Shown here: piece by piece, positions 14,001 to 27,449 of the stretch
Layout of the letters: each line of letters starts with the position of its first letter
Numbering within the stretch: the stretch's first letter is position 1
Source of the DNA: Trichobilharzia regenti
Lineage: Eukaryota > Platyhelminthes > Trematoda > Strigeidida > Schistosomatidae
NCBI GenBank assembly: GCA_944472135.2
Contig: OX235264.1
Span: 98,528,319 to 98,592,318 of the forward strand
Direction: 5' to 3'
Length of the DNA: 64,000 bases
Position numbers and translations under genes: made by a program
The notes under the pieces: model-generated
Told to the model about the DNA's origin: nothing
Seen by the model: the letters and a program-made list of their open reading frames with translations, nothing else
Database searches by the model: none

Positions 14001-17000
14001 CAAATTTGTTAGTTGGCGATTGGTTCTTGTTTTGTTCGTTTGATCCCATAGTTGTTTCCTGTTGGTGATTCTTTCCAGCTCGGTCATCTGATCTTCAGTA
14101 TAGAGCGATAGTTAACAATTGTAGATAAAGGTCTGCAACAGGCTGTTGGAAATATTCTTTGTGACACGCCCGCCAGGTTTCTCATCCCTATAGAAGAATT
14201 GACTTGACGTTTGCATTGAAAATCCGACCGAATTTCGTTGTTGATTCTGGATGAGTGAGGAAGATTTCCAGATTGATTTCAGGTTAATGAATGTGTTTCT
14301 CGCCTTCTCGATTCTCGCTCGATTTGACATCCTCGTCTCCTTTATAAGGGTTACTTATCAACTTTAAGAATAGGATTTAGACAGTAATGTAGACTGTGAT
14401 TCCATTGTAGAATTATTTTATTTAGTCACAACTCAGTGACACTGTTTTTTATTAACCGAGGATGTCTCGAGCACAATTTATCACTCATAATCATATCAAC
14501 GTCCTTACATGACTTTTAGATACGTTTATACATAGTCCTATTATCTCATATCCCTTAATTATATTTCTGCTTTATCATTTTCCATATATCTGATATTTGC
14601 TTTGTGTTGCGTGGTCACTTTTACCGGTATTCAGTGTGGATTCGATGAACAAAGACTCAGTAATCAGCCTCTCCTTCTACTTAACTTTATTACATTTTAG
14701 AACTGTAGCTCCGTTACACCCTACGATTGGATTTTGTGTTATCATGGCATTTGTGAAACTGGTATGCATACCTGATGATAACCATATAACTATATCTCTT
14801 GTCGTTTCTCTTCCTGACTCCACGTTCTCCTTGCTATGATCCACAGTGTGTTACGGTTGGTTGGTTGGTTGTTCAGTGTGTGTTCTCTTCTGTTTGAAAG
14901 ATGAAGCCCTTGCTCTAACCGTCCCTACATTAGTGCATGTATTGCGATCGCTGAATTTTTCCCCAACCTAGCAACCTTTTTGACACTCAAGTATTTCACA
15001 CAAGAGCTAAATTCCTATGTTCCGATAACCTGTCTTACAACGAACAATTAAAATGAGCTATGTTGCTGACCCCACAGTCAAAGCGGTTATCAGTGAATTT
15101 AACTGTTTAGTCTCATACAAGCATGTCTGTTACCAATGGCAGATCAGTTGTGAACTGACTGATCGCTGTGTACGCACATTTACTGTCATATATTTAGGAA
15201 CATAACACCTTTCAGCTTTCATCAGCCTTCTTTAGACGCCCTGACAGTACTACTAACAACTGAGACCTTTGGTCCTTGTTTTTTAAAGGTTTTCTTAAAA
15301 TAACCAATATAAATAATAAAGTATAATATCGGTATTTAGGTAAGACACGCTTCATACAAACAAGAGTATCTATTCTCCAGCTCACTAAGTACCCGTTTGA
15401 GTGAGAGTCGGAAAAAATCAAAATAACAAACTTATCGTCCAGGTGAGAAGATATGATTAGGGATTATAAACACAAAGAGGTGCTGACCTCTTTACTGGCT
15501 AGGGTTAGTGTACAAACGGATGTAATACAACAGTGTGCCAATTAGCTTAGACGCTTGACGTCGTACTTTCGGCTTAATCAGGTGGCCTAAACGGTGAGGG
15601 TTAGCACTCATTGTTGAATTATGAATCCTGCAGGCTCATAATTTTGGGAGCACCACTTTTTGCTGCACAAAGAATCAAGCAACTAAATCCCTACTTCAGA
15701 TACCTTATTCATAGAAACAAGTTCAGAAAAATTTGAAACACGACTGTACTTAAAGTTAATCCCATAGCATATAAAAATGAGTTACATTCAGGAAGCCGGT
15801 TACATTAAATAAAACCTGTCTTGAGAAGACCAGAGCAGAGACAATTAATGAACGTCTTTAAAAATAAATGCATATCCAAAATACTTCGTCAAAAAATTTC
15901 TATCGTCCATTCAACAGATCAATGCGAAATCATCAGCTGAAGAAAATTTTCTAAAATACTGATTAAATACCAAAACCCTGTGTAGTAGTGGTCATTTACA
16001 AACCACCACAGTCTTTTCACTCTATAATATTCCATCTTAAAGATGCAAAAACCGAAGAGGACAAAAATAACACCATGAATAAAATAGATTCGTTGGAGTG
16101 TGAAAAATAGTATGTTTCTCAAAGCCTACGTCCTCCTCAACATCATATCCACGATCAAAGAATATCAGCTGAAAGACATGGCATGCATTTGTTCATATCA
16201 ATTCCTATGAACAACTCTGAACATGTAATCAACTGTTAAAATCTAAAAATCTTAGGCAGAGAAAATACAAAGAACATCAAGGAATTCCAAGGAACCTGGT
16301 ACCCAAATTAATTTACAAGTGGTTACAGGATTTCATCAGGAGCTGACATTAGTTAGAGAACGATTGGAAAACCTGGGAGTACTGGACAACTGCTTCGTCC
16401 TAGTCTGGGACTCCAAAGCAGTACGCACCCACTGGGGTTCGAACCCAGGACCTTCTGGTTACAAGGAGGGACAGCTCATAGACCATTGACCCCCTGTGAC
16501 CCGACCAGTAGCCCATGAATTCTAATTTCTGCCAATCCACGATATAGCGCAACCGCTAGCCAATGTATTCGGCGAGTATTTGTCCTCACACCCGACCTGG
16601 TGCACCCTACTGGTCACGACTTCCCACTAGAACCCCAGGTAACTATCTACCTGAATAGGGCAAGTCAATTCAATAGAAAACAGATGACACCACTAAAAAT
16701 TCAAATATCAGGTTATAGTGAAGATCAGAAAAAATTCAGGTGGATACAGACAGTTATGAGAAAATTCATAAGAATAACCAGTCACAGTGAAAGTCATCAG
16801 GAGATTTCCAGAGGCTCTCTTCAAGCTAAATTTAGCTCTACATATATTGTCTAGATGGACAGCTAAAGTTTCTCACTCACACAATATAGCTCAGAGAACG
16901 CAGCACTGCGATAAAAACAATAATCCGAGCTATAAATCTTTGTCAAACACTGGAAAATGCACAGGATAAACAGTCTAGACTGTCGTACTGGAGGACAAAA

Positions 17001-20000
17001 TTACATAAACCCTCGCCGCAAATACGGTCTTTTACTGACTTATTATTTATCGACGTCATTCAACAAACACTTTATTGACAACCCAGTAAAGAAGAAAACT
17101 TGTCCACATTTATGACGGTTTCTCAGTAGTTGCTTGATTGGGATATCTTCCTGTATGAATTGAATCTTCAATTCTGAAATCATACAGGTTTTAGGGATAC
17201 GTGGCCACTGAAGGTGGAAGACATGAAGGGGCTAGTTATCTTTAACCATAGGTGTCTGCATCCTATCTCAAGCGTTAAGTGGCATAATACGATAGGTAGT
17301 ACTGAGGTTAGGGGTGAAGTGCTACACAAAAAATGGTAGGTCAATCAATGAAGTTGTGAAACTACATCGACTGAGATGCTTAAGATACACGTTACGCATG
17401 AGTATCCATCTCGTTCCACGACGAGCAATGTTAGCTGACATAAGGCTGGATAGAAAATAGCTGGCGGTGCTTGAAATAAAATTATGCATTAGTTGATGAA
17501 GCCTTGGAAAAATGGTTTGGACTATCCACTTAGGATTTAGGCGTAGATTTCTTGTTTTTTTTGTTTTTGATTACAGCTTGATTCCAAATGGTATTTTTGG
17601 TACAGGTATAGAATTTTCAGCATGTCATATCTGTAGCCCAAATTTAGAAGGCCAACTATTGATATCAGGTGTGCGTCGGCAGGGGGTCGAACTCCGAACC
17701 ATATGAATGGTCGGCGAGAGTCCTAACCACTGTGCCACCAACGCACGTTGTGGTTGTGGTTCTCAGGATGCTCAGAAATGGAGGCTCGAGACAATTGGTG
17801 ATTGTACCACAAAAAATGGTTCACAGTGGCGCAGATACACTCAATCTGTATGATTTACCTTATCCATTAAACTCCCCCGTCCTCTCTATGTTAATACGAT
17901 TTTTCCTATACATTTTTGCTCATTATAGTTCTTTCAAATCTCTTTTCCTTTTTTTCTGTACCCTTATGTACTGTATGGATTGTGGTAACATGAACTACTT
18001 CCCTTCTGTGCAAATTTCTATGTTGAAAATCAGCTAGTCAGGTGAAAATTCACTGAAAATTAGTTTGTAAACTGAAAATATTTCGATCACAATATGTGAT
18101 CCCCTTGAATCCATAAACAGTCTGAACTTATTCGGCAGTCTGAGCTCAATCAGACAGGAGACATGTCTGATAAGCCTTAACTCAAACGGTCGTCTGGTGA
18201 TTTTGATCAACTGGATCTAACCACCCAGCGGTCATGACTGATGTCCATGGTCTCCAGCTACTCATGTCAGTCAGTGTGGTACACAATATTATCCGGTATT
18301 TTAGTATAATTTAACTGGGGCTACTTCATTCACTTATCTAGGGAGCATTGTCTCAACTACAGGAAGTCAGAACGGACGAGGATGTCTAATTGAGCGAGAA
18401 TCGGGAAGGCGAGAAACACATTCATCAACCTGAAACAACCAATCTGGAAATCTTCCTCACTCAGCCAACATCAACAACGAAATTCGGCCGGATTTTCAAT
18501 GCAAACGTTAAGTCAGTTCTTCTATAGCGATGAGAAACCTGGCGGGCGTGTCACAAAGAATATTTCCAACAGCCTGTTGCAGACCTTTATCTACAATTGT
18601 TAACTATCGCTCTATACTGAAGATCAGATGACCGAGCTGGAAAGAATCACCAACAAGAAACTGTGGAACAAACGGACAAAACAAGAACCAATCGCCAACC
18701 AACAAATATGCAGGAGAAAGTGGAGATGGATGGAGATGGACACTCACTCGCTGAGGAGGCCGCTGGGTGACATCATGTGTACGTCAGGCCATTTCTTGAG
18801 TGTAACCAGGCCAAAAGGGGAGAGTCGATAAGGGGACGTCAGTGCAAGTGTGAAATGGAGGAGATTTTGTGAAGAGTTTGATGAGTTGAAACAGTATGGA
18901 CTAATATGGATGCAGGTGGAAAGTACAGCAGAAGGCAGACAGAAGTGCCAAGCAGAGACGTACAGTTGAATAATAATAATAATAGTAACAGCTTTATTCC
19001 AAACGGTATTTGTGGTACAGGTATGGAATTTTCAGCGTCCATTACAGTATATGTTCCACTAGGAATCCAAGGGAACAATAATAATAATAACTGAGTGACT
19101 ATGAAAAAAATTCCTTGCTGAATCGGCTATTAAAAGTTTTGTTTTTAAACTTACTTGTTCCAACTGTTTAATTTGTCGTAAATAAAATGCCTTATCAGCA
19201 CTATATTCAGAGCAAGTTAACTGAAGTTGTTGACTCAGTGCATAACGCGCAGCTTCAGCAGATTCATATTTTAATCGAATTTTAGTCGATTGTTCTTTTT
19301 CTCTAGCTAGTGCTATACTCTGTGAATGAATGAAAGAGAAAGCAAAGAAAAAAAGGTAAACAAAAATGTTAATTTTGACTGATAACTGTACATGACTAAC
19401 AAAATTCTTTGCTGCATTCGATGTAATTTTTTCACTTATGAAACACTTGTCCAAAGACACCAGTCTTTCCCTGCATATTTACACCCAGCTCGTCACTACC
19501 TATTCTAGCTCACTAGAAGGCGTAGCGTATGACGTCGCTTCAAGGTCTACTTAGCATATGCTCAGTCCATTTCCATGTCTTCTCGAATATTTTTTAAGAA
19601 AGAGGTTTCTAATTTTTTTCGGTACTGCACTCCATGGTGTTGGAGTAGTCGTCAAATCACTTCATCGTCGACACATATCAAAGGCTTATCCAAAGTCCGA
19701 AAATCCGAAGTAAATTGTTGACCACTATTCAAGGCTTTTTCTGATGTTGATGACGGTGTATACTGTTACAATTCGATTGACACATGATTTCTTTTCCGTT
19801 CTATTTTCAAATAACACTTCAAACATCCTGTTAAATTTGAACGTTCATCATTTTCTCACTAGGAAACTATGCAATTTTGGTACAACAGCAATATTATCTT
19901 TGAATCAATAACAAGTTGATTGAGGATTTCAGATATGATTTTCTTAATAGTCTAATAACTTATTCATAATGTGAATTATATAAATTGAATTTTAGTGGTT

Positions 20001-23000
20001 GAAAACTTTGGTTACAGCTGAATACATCTAATAATAATAGTAATAATTATAATAATTTGCTTTTTTCCAAAACAGTACTTGTGATACACAATGGAATTCT
20101 CAGCATTTTACTACAGTATTGCATTCAGTTGGTACGTTAACAATAAGTAAAATTCTACATAGATTATTGGTAATATCAGTTAGTTTTGACAACAACATAT
20201 TAGCATATCGGTAGCAAAGCCGAAATTGAACAGAAGTGTTTGAAGGTGTTAGCAAAGTAGGTACTGGCATATTTACTTGCGTAAGCGGTAACAAAAAGGT
20301 AGAGATATACAGAGTGTAAAATAACGAAGAATAATGTTTTCAGCCGAGTTTACAAGGAAGAGAGAAACAGAACAGCATATAACAAAAAAGGAAAGAAAGA
20401 AAACGTTGTACCTATAAATGATATGAGTTGGAAAGACGAGATCCAAATGTTCTACCGACTATTTATTAAGTTATAAGTTTCACGCCTAATGCATTCTTCA
20501 TCTCACAGAACACGAACTAAGCAGGGTATGGCTGAGCTTTGTACTTGCTAGTGCAAGCATATAGTTTTCTATATAGGCAGGCTTCTGGTCCTGTCTGATG
20601 AGATACAAGGGGAGGGTTGTGAATGAAGAGGGTGTTGTGAGTTAGATAAAATGGATTAAGTCCATTTTTCACATGAGTCTAAGTGACTGTCGACCAGAAT
20701 ATTAATAAGCTGATTAAGCGGCACGTTCCTTACCCTGCTGACGACCTTTAACATCCTACATAATGAGATATACTCCTTCTTCAGTAGCCCTGGGAAAACT
20801 AAGGGGGAACAATAGAGGTTAATAGGCAGGATGCAAGAGTTAACGAATCATAGCAGTAAGGGTAATGATAATGAGATTTCGATTCGATGTGATTGATTAC
20901 TGAGGTTATGTAATCTTTTCATCAGAAAATATTCTGAATATATCTACTGTGCTAGACTTCCTGTTTAACATACTTCGGCGTCTAAATCTTAAACTTTTAG
21001 CTAGATTCCAAAATTGCGAAAGTAGTGTATACGTCAGACATTTTCTCAATAAAGAATCAAATCCTTATATGTCGTTTGGAGTATTTCGTTACGGAATGAC
21101 TATGTGTGCACAAAATTCCTGAGGACTACATCTTCTAGCACTTCATCTAGCTTGAAATGTGGTAGGAAGCCTAATTCTTACCATTCTCCGACATCTTTTT
21201 CAAACAAAACAAAAACTTATTCCTCCATAGCCAAACATTTCGTGTTTCTTTAAGCTCTTTCAAGGTAATGGGCTTTACATTACCTAAATTTAGCATAGAT
21301 GACATTTCCTCACCTTACGAATGGTCAATATGTGTTCCACAAAAACGCTAGTTTACTTTGACTCTTCATACCACTGAACATAGATGTCACTTCAAAAGGA
21401 ATAATTTAAGCAAATGTCTCTCTTATAATTGAACCAGATAGAACTGCAAACTTTTTTCACACCTCACAGACTTCTTCTTATCCATCTTCAGTCCTTGCTT
21501 TCCGAGTGGAACAGAAGACTTGAAGCCCGAACTCTGAAGTTTCAGTAAAGGCGATATTGTTTTTACAAGGTGAATTAGCCGACCTCATGCTTAACCTTTC
21601 GTCTCCTATGGGTCTACTGCTGGCTAGAAAAGTAGACGAGGTTTGGTAGTGCATCATTCGGGAATTACGAACGTGCATGGCGAGTATTCTACTATTAAAC
21701 TACCAACGCCATCCACTAAAGCAGTGCCATAAAACAAGTCAAGTATTAGGCAATATGAATGATTGAAAATCCTTTAAAGTCGACCTTTGAATTTCATTAA
21801 CAAAATTAATTTAAGCAGCCCCTAGACATTTAGTATATATATATATATATATATATAGCCTGTGTTATAAAAAAAAAGATAAACATACTTGATTTGTAAG
21901 TATTTCTTCAAGTTGTTGAGAATCCAATTTACCTTGACTTTCGTTTCCCCTGCCTTGAATCTGTTGACTTTTACGATATTCTTGTTGTAAGTCTGTAATA
22001 ACCTTTTCCAAGGATTGTTTACGTGTCTCTAAGAAATCTAAGTATGTTTGGAGCATTTCACAGCGTATTTTAAGCAGGTCAGTCTTTTGATAGATTTCCT
22101 CGTAATTTTTATATACATCCAAATGCTTTTCTGGTGATCTTAATCTCTTTTCATTTATCTTATTGAGTTTACCGATAATTTGGGCGAATTTTTTGTCTGA
22201 AAGTTCCTAAATTTATAAACGATTAACAGTAACATTAGTTAGTTGAATAGTGATCATTCTTAACCCATATGAAAATGACACTGAATTCATCGTGAATATC
22301 AAGAAAACTTTTGATTTACTTACTCCATGATAGTAAGCTTGCATTTAATTCTCCAGAGATACCTACCACACATTGCCCACATACTCAGGATGAACTGAAA
22401 GCAGGACACGGTGGTCTACGCCTATTGATCCCATGCTGAAAGAAACCAGGTAACTGCTCAATTATCTTTGTATGTTATATTATATATTATTATATCATTG
22501 GACTCTGAGTGGAACATCAATCTTCAGCAGCACATCGGTGTTTTACTCTCTTCTCATCAGTCTTTTATCGCTGGCTCGACGATTAACCATAAACCCGGAT
22601 TTCCTCTTCATATAGTCGCCATTATGTCATATCCGGAAATCCAGCTAGCTGCTTTTCATTCGAGTTCTACTCGATAGTACTCCACTGTCTTCTCATTGCG
22701 TATCCAGTTCATCTCCATTTCCTTCTACACACCTATTGGGCTATAGGTTATCGGTCGGTTTCTTTCTAATCCTTTCTGGATATCTGGTATTTACTATGAA
22801 GCGAAGGCATCAACTGATGATGGTCTACGGGAGAATGTTAAAAATGTTTTTGGGGTGGCGCGCGCGCCGAACCTTTGAGTCCTAGAGATGCACTGATATG
22901 ACATTAGTGCTGAAAATCCTCACCTTGGTCTTTGTGCTGAATTTTGTAGATCTCCACAGTGATTTCAGCTTGATGATGGTCTGTTCTGTCTTTCTAATTC

Positions 23001-26000
23001 TGCCTGTGACATCGTAATCTATGCTACCCACATCTTGCTAGTTACTAGATGTTCCACTTAACGTTGTACGTTAGGAAGTTTAGGCAGTCTGGCATAAAGC
23101 AGTCTGTGTTTTCTCAGTTTGTAAATTCTTGTATTCTACCCATCCCTCCTTACTGCTCCCCATTAATCTTTCCTGGACTACTTAAGAAAGAATTTGTTTT
23201 GCTGAGATGGGCGCTAAAAGCCGTTAGTAGGGCAAGTGGGATATCGTTAAACCAACTGGTTAACACATATAATGCCATGTAAGAAACTAGCGAATACTTT
23301 ATTGTCAGACTCCCAGCATCCTCTCTATACGCATCTGTCTCCTTGCATTTCATCTGGTGGAACAAGAAGCAGCTAAAGGAGGCGATATTCTAGGACCACC
23401 AAGTATAGAAACTCCACAATACCTTATCTAGCACAGCTGTTATGTGATGAGAAATCCGTTAGGTATGACACGATCAACTTACTGCGGCACTCTAACAAAT
23501 AGTCCCCTTGGTTTTCGTTTTTCCTTCCTCGTTAGTATTACACTGTTGTTCTCATCTTCTATTACTCACTAATTTTATATTTCATATCCTGTGGTGCATT
23601 GTTTTAAATGTAAACGCAACGCTGTTCTTTTATTTATTTATTTTTTTATTTGTCTTCTTTTTTTGGGTGTTGCTTTTTGATTTTAAAATCTTATAAAATT
23701 TATGAGGTAATTAGATGCAATATATTGTAATGCATGCTGAAAATTCCATACCTGCACCACAAATACTGTTTGGAATAAAGCTGTTATTATTACTATTATT
23801 AAAATGACGCGGCTTAGACTAGCTGAAGATGTGACTTCCCTTAGATTTCTCCTGTTGACTGTTATCTTCTTTATGTTCATTTGAAGTCCTGTCTCCACCT
23901 ACTGCCTCTTCGGCAAAATTTTTGGTTTTCACGCGTAGATCACTGAGTATATGTGAAATTAGACAAAAGACACTCACGATGTCCAGACTTTTGAGTATCT
24001 TCTAGTGTATACGTCTTTTCAGTCCTCACCGTATTTTGCTCAACGATTTGGAAATATTTACTGTAACTAGTTTTATATTCGTTGCTTAAGAAACTGAAAG
24101 TCACACAATATAAAACTTACACCAAATGTATTTTATTTGTTCCTTTGTATAAATGGAAGTGTATTAAATACCTTCATATTAAGTTTCATTATTGCTTAAT
24201 TCAAAATATAATCAACTGAATTTTCTCTTGTAGGTCACTTAAATCACTGCGCTTCCATAGAAATCTTTCAGTACAGTTAGTTCAAAGAATTACTTGGTAT
24301 TTTAGATAGTCAGACGCGACTGGCAGAAAGTACTAGATCTATGTTCGATAGTATGCTAGCACTCATTGGCAAGACGTATCCACAATCACCTAACATCAGT
24401 CAGTTCAGAGTTCAGTTCTGCGATAACAAGTCGCCTGGCGATCACAGCATTACATTAACTTAGCACAAAGACAAGACACTATGCACATGAAAACTGGTTG
24501 CTTACTAGTCACCAATCAACCAATTACTTCGTATTTTCATCAGACGATTGATAGGGATTTCATCGGTTTCAAATGAGATTTTTTCAAAGACCGACATTAA
24601 TTAAGGAACTATCAAAATCCAAGGAGTGCTGATTACCTATCCCACCCGATGTTGTGAACTTTTACAATCACTTATTGTTTTGGGCTGATTTTGAATTCAT
24701 AAATATGTTTATTTGCTTACCGTTGATGCATTCCATTTCCTTTCATGAATCCAGTTAGTCTTCTTCCTTCCCTTACAACACTACTCAGTCGTAAAATGCA
24801 CACAAAATTTCACTGGTAGTTTTTACATATACTTCATTGTGAAAGAAGTTAATGCTGAACATATCATCAAGTTGTGCGATAAAATGTCTCCATAGTTGGT
24901 TGGATGTGTTGGTCGCTTCCCTAAACTAGAAAGCCGCATAATCTCTAATGGATTAATTGTTGAAGTTTCAACCAGAATAAAAATAAGACTGTTTGGCATT
25001 TATCAACCTAGGTCATCTTTGTTGCCATTATAACATCAGTTTTTATTTTATGCCAAAGATTTCATCATATCCTATTTCATAGCAGCTGGAAATTGAAGAT
25101 ATGAAAAGATTAGTGAATGTCGAAAATTTGTGCATCTATTTAATATCTCGTGTTGAACGCAGAAATATGATAAGTAATGACGAGGTTACGGGTAAAGTGT
25201 GAAGTAAGAAGAAAATATTATTCTATGAGGATGCGAAGCCCTATCGATTGAGAATACTAGAATATGCGTTATTTATGTCAAGCCTCCTGCTGCCTTGAGG
25301 AGAGATTTCATCAGAAAAACAACTAGATCGAAGAAACGTTAGATAGGATCAGACGAATACAGGCCTTTAACTGTCAGTATTAGTAATATAAATAGGTGTA
25401 GACTACTTGGCTGAGGACTTCAAGAAGCTGAGAATCCGTGCTTGGAAACTATTACTGGTGTGGTTCAAAATCGTTCTCAGTGTCAACAGTACATTCAAAA
25501 GCTGCCATTAATAGGATTTTAATTTTCACTTAATTATGCTTTAAAGTGTAATGAATATACTGATATCGTCCAAAGAATTACTGGAAAATATGGAGTATTG
25601 AACATATCTTTCGTCAAAGTCTGAGACTGTTTAACAGTTCTCCGCCATAAAACCTCTGAAGGTCGAACCTAGGACCCCTAGATTACTAGGTGAAGCTCGT
25701 TGACCATTCAGTCATTGGGATGAGATTTAATGACCCATGAACTCTTACTACAGTCAATTGTTGATTTTTATCACCATCATTAGTCAATATCATCGATGAG
25801 TTTTTGACAGACATTAGAATTCTCAGGGCATTCAATTTCGTCCCAGTGGCTGAATGGTCAGTGAACTCCCTGAGTAACCTGAAGATCTTGAGTTAGATCT
25901 CTGACTCTAGATTCATCCATATGTAATTCTGAAGAGTTATAAACAAAGACGAAACGGCTGCTCAGTACTCTCTAGTTTCCGTTTTTTCCTAATTAATATC

Positions 26001-27374
26001 AATCCGTGATCAAACTTGAAACCAGTCGAATCCCTGTAAACTAGCACTCCATATTTATGCTTTTTCCAGTAAATCTCTCTCCTTTATAGTTTCAGTATAT
26101 TCCTCCAGTTTCTATGTGAGTTGTTGTACGTTGATAATCTAGTCAGTCAATTCTGAACCTTCTACAGATTTCCATTAAAGTAAAGGAGGATCTAATAACT
26201 AGTCAAGTCCAACCGAACAATAAAGTTATTAATCAGGGTAATATAAGATGGTTAACAGTCACTTTCATTCCCCATAATCAGATGTGAATTTCCTTATCAA
26301 AAACCATTATTATCATTAAAAGTAATCTTTGAAGGACCTTTTTTTATATTCCTTTGCTTTTCGGGTAGAACATTAGGCTTCAACCTTTAAGCTCCGAATA
26401 TTCAATAACCATGGTATAGTTTTTTGATGGGATAGGTTAGTGGCTTCATTCCAAAACTTTCCAACTAGGCGAGGTTTACGAGTATGTCATCATGAACCAC
26501 ATGCATGGCTAGTGAGCATTCTACCCCTTAACCACTGATGCACCCTAAAATGTCTTTGTCCTTCACAATCTTACGCACTTAATAAACTATTTTAATCATA
26601 TGAAAAAAAATGACTGTGTCAACTTACACTTAGTTCTTCATCACTGTCTTCCGCTAGAACATCACTGCTACCACGACCAGCGCAGTCCTCACTTGCACAA
26701 TCCTCTTCCAGCTTTTCTTGAAGAAGTACATTCTCTAGACTTCTTGACCTTGGTGCTTTATTCTTTTTTGGTGTATACTTAAGCGGTACTGATCTCAAGT
26801 CACTCAACACCTTTTCAGTTTTCAGCTGAATATCTTGACTTAATTTATCATATGGATCAACAATGGTAACCTTCTTCCTCTCAGCATTAAATATATCCAT
26901 TGGATTTGGTGTATGGTTTGTAACAAGATTTAAAGATTTGCCTGGTGTTTCATTCTGTTTAAGGAAAGATACTTCCAAGTCAATTTCATTGTTCGTCAAA
27001 TTAGCGTTAGGCAACTTTTTCTCTCTAAAAGGTTATAGAAAACAAAAGGTAACGAATGCCACTATTGAGCATTGAATTTGTTTAAATCAGCATTCATTTC
27101 GTTTACAATTTAGGCATTTAGGTGCACACTGTCACTATTGTACACCTATCCATTGATTATTACTATTATTATTATTATTATTATTTTTGGTACTTTTATA
27201 AACCTATAATTATCTCACTCATTTATAAATTCGTACTGCGTATCTTTTTTTAGGTTGGTTTTTATCCAATCACATTAAGATAAATATCCATTGTCAAGGT
27301 GAAATCTTCAAGGATTGAATTCACCACCACTGTGATTAGATATTGAACTATTGGACACAAGTGATTACACTATG

Positions 27375-27449
<75 letters not shown>

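Noticed and set aside
13884..14087. Minus-strand frame as a host gene
   Set aside because: It repeats at 18628-18831 and 52028-52200 as the RTE 3' part.
19155..22206. Assignment of the coiled-coil gene to the TACC or another named coiled-coil family
   Set aside because: Only helical, charged composition is shared; I saw no diagnostic motif, so no symbol is given.
23508..23696. Hydrophobic Phe/Leu-rich open frame
   Set aside because: It is the 3' untranslated part of a CR1 copy; the reverse-oriented copy at 39240 has the same T-rich tract.
27376..27445. TA run as an origin or regulatory element
   Set aside because: Simple-sequence repeats of this kind are common in the window (21833, 29703, 53050) and nothing marks it as special.
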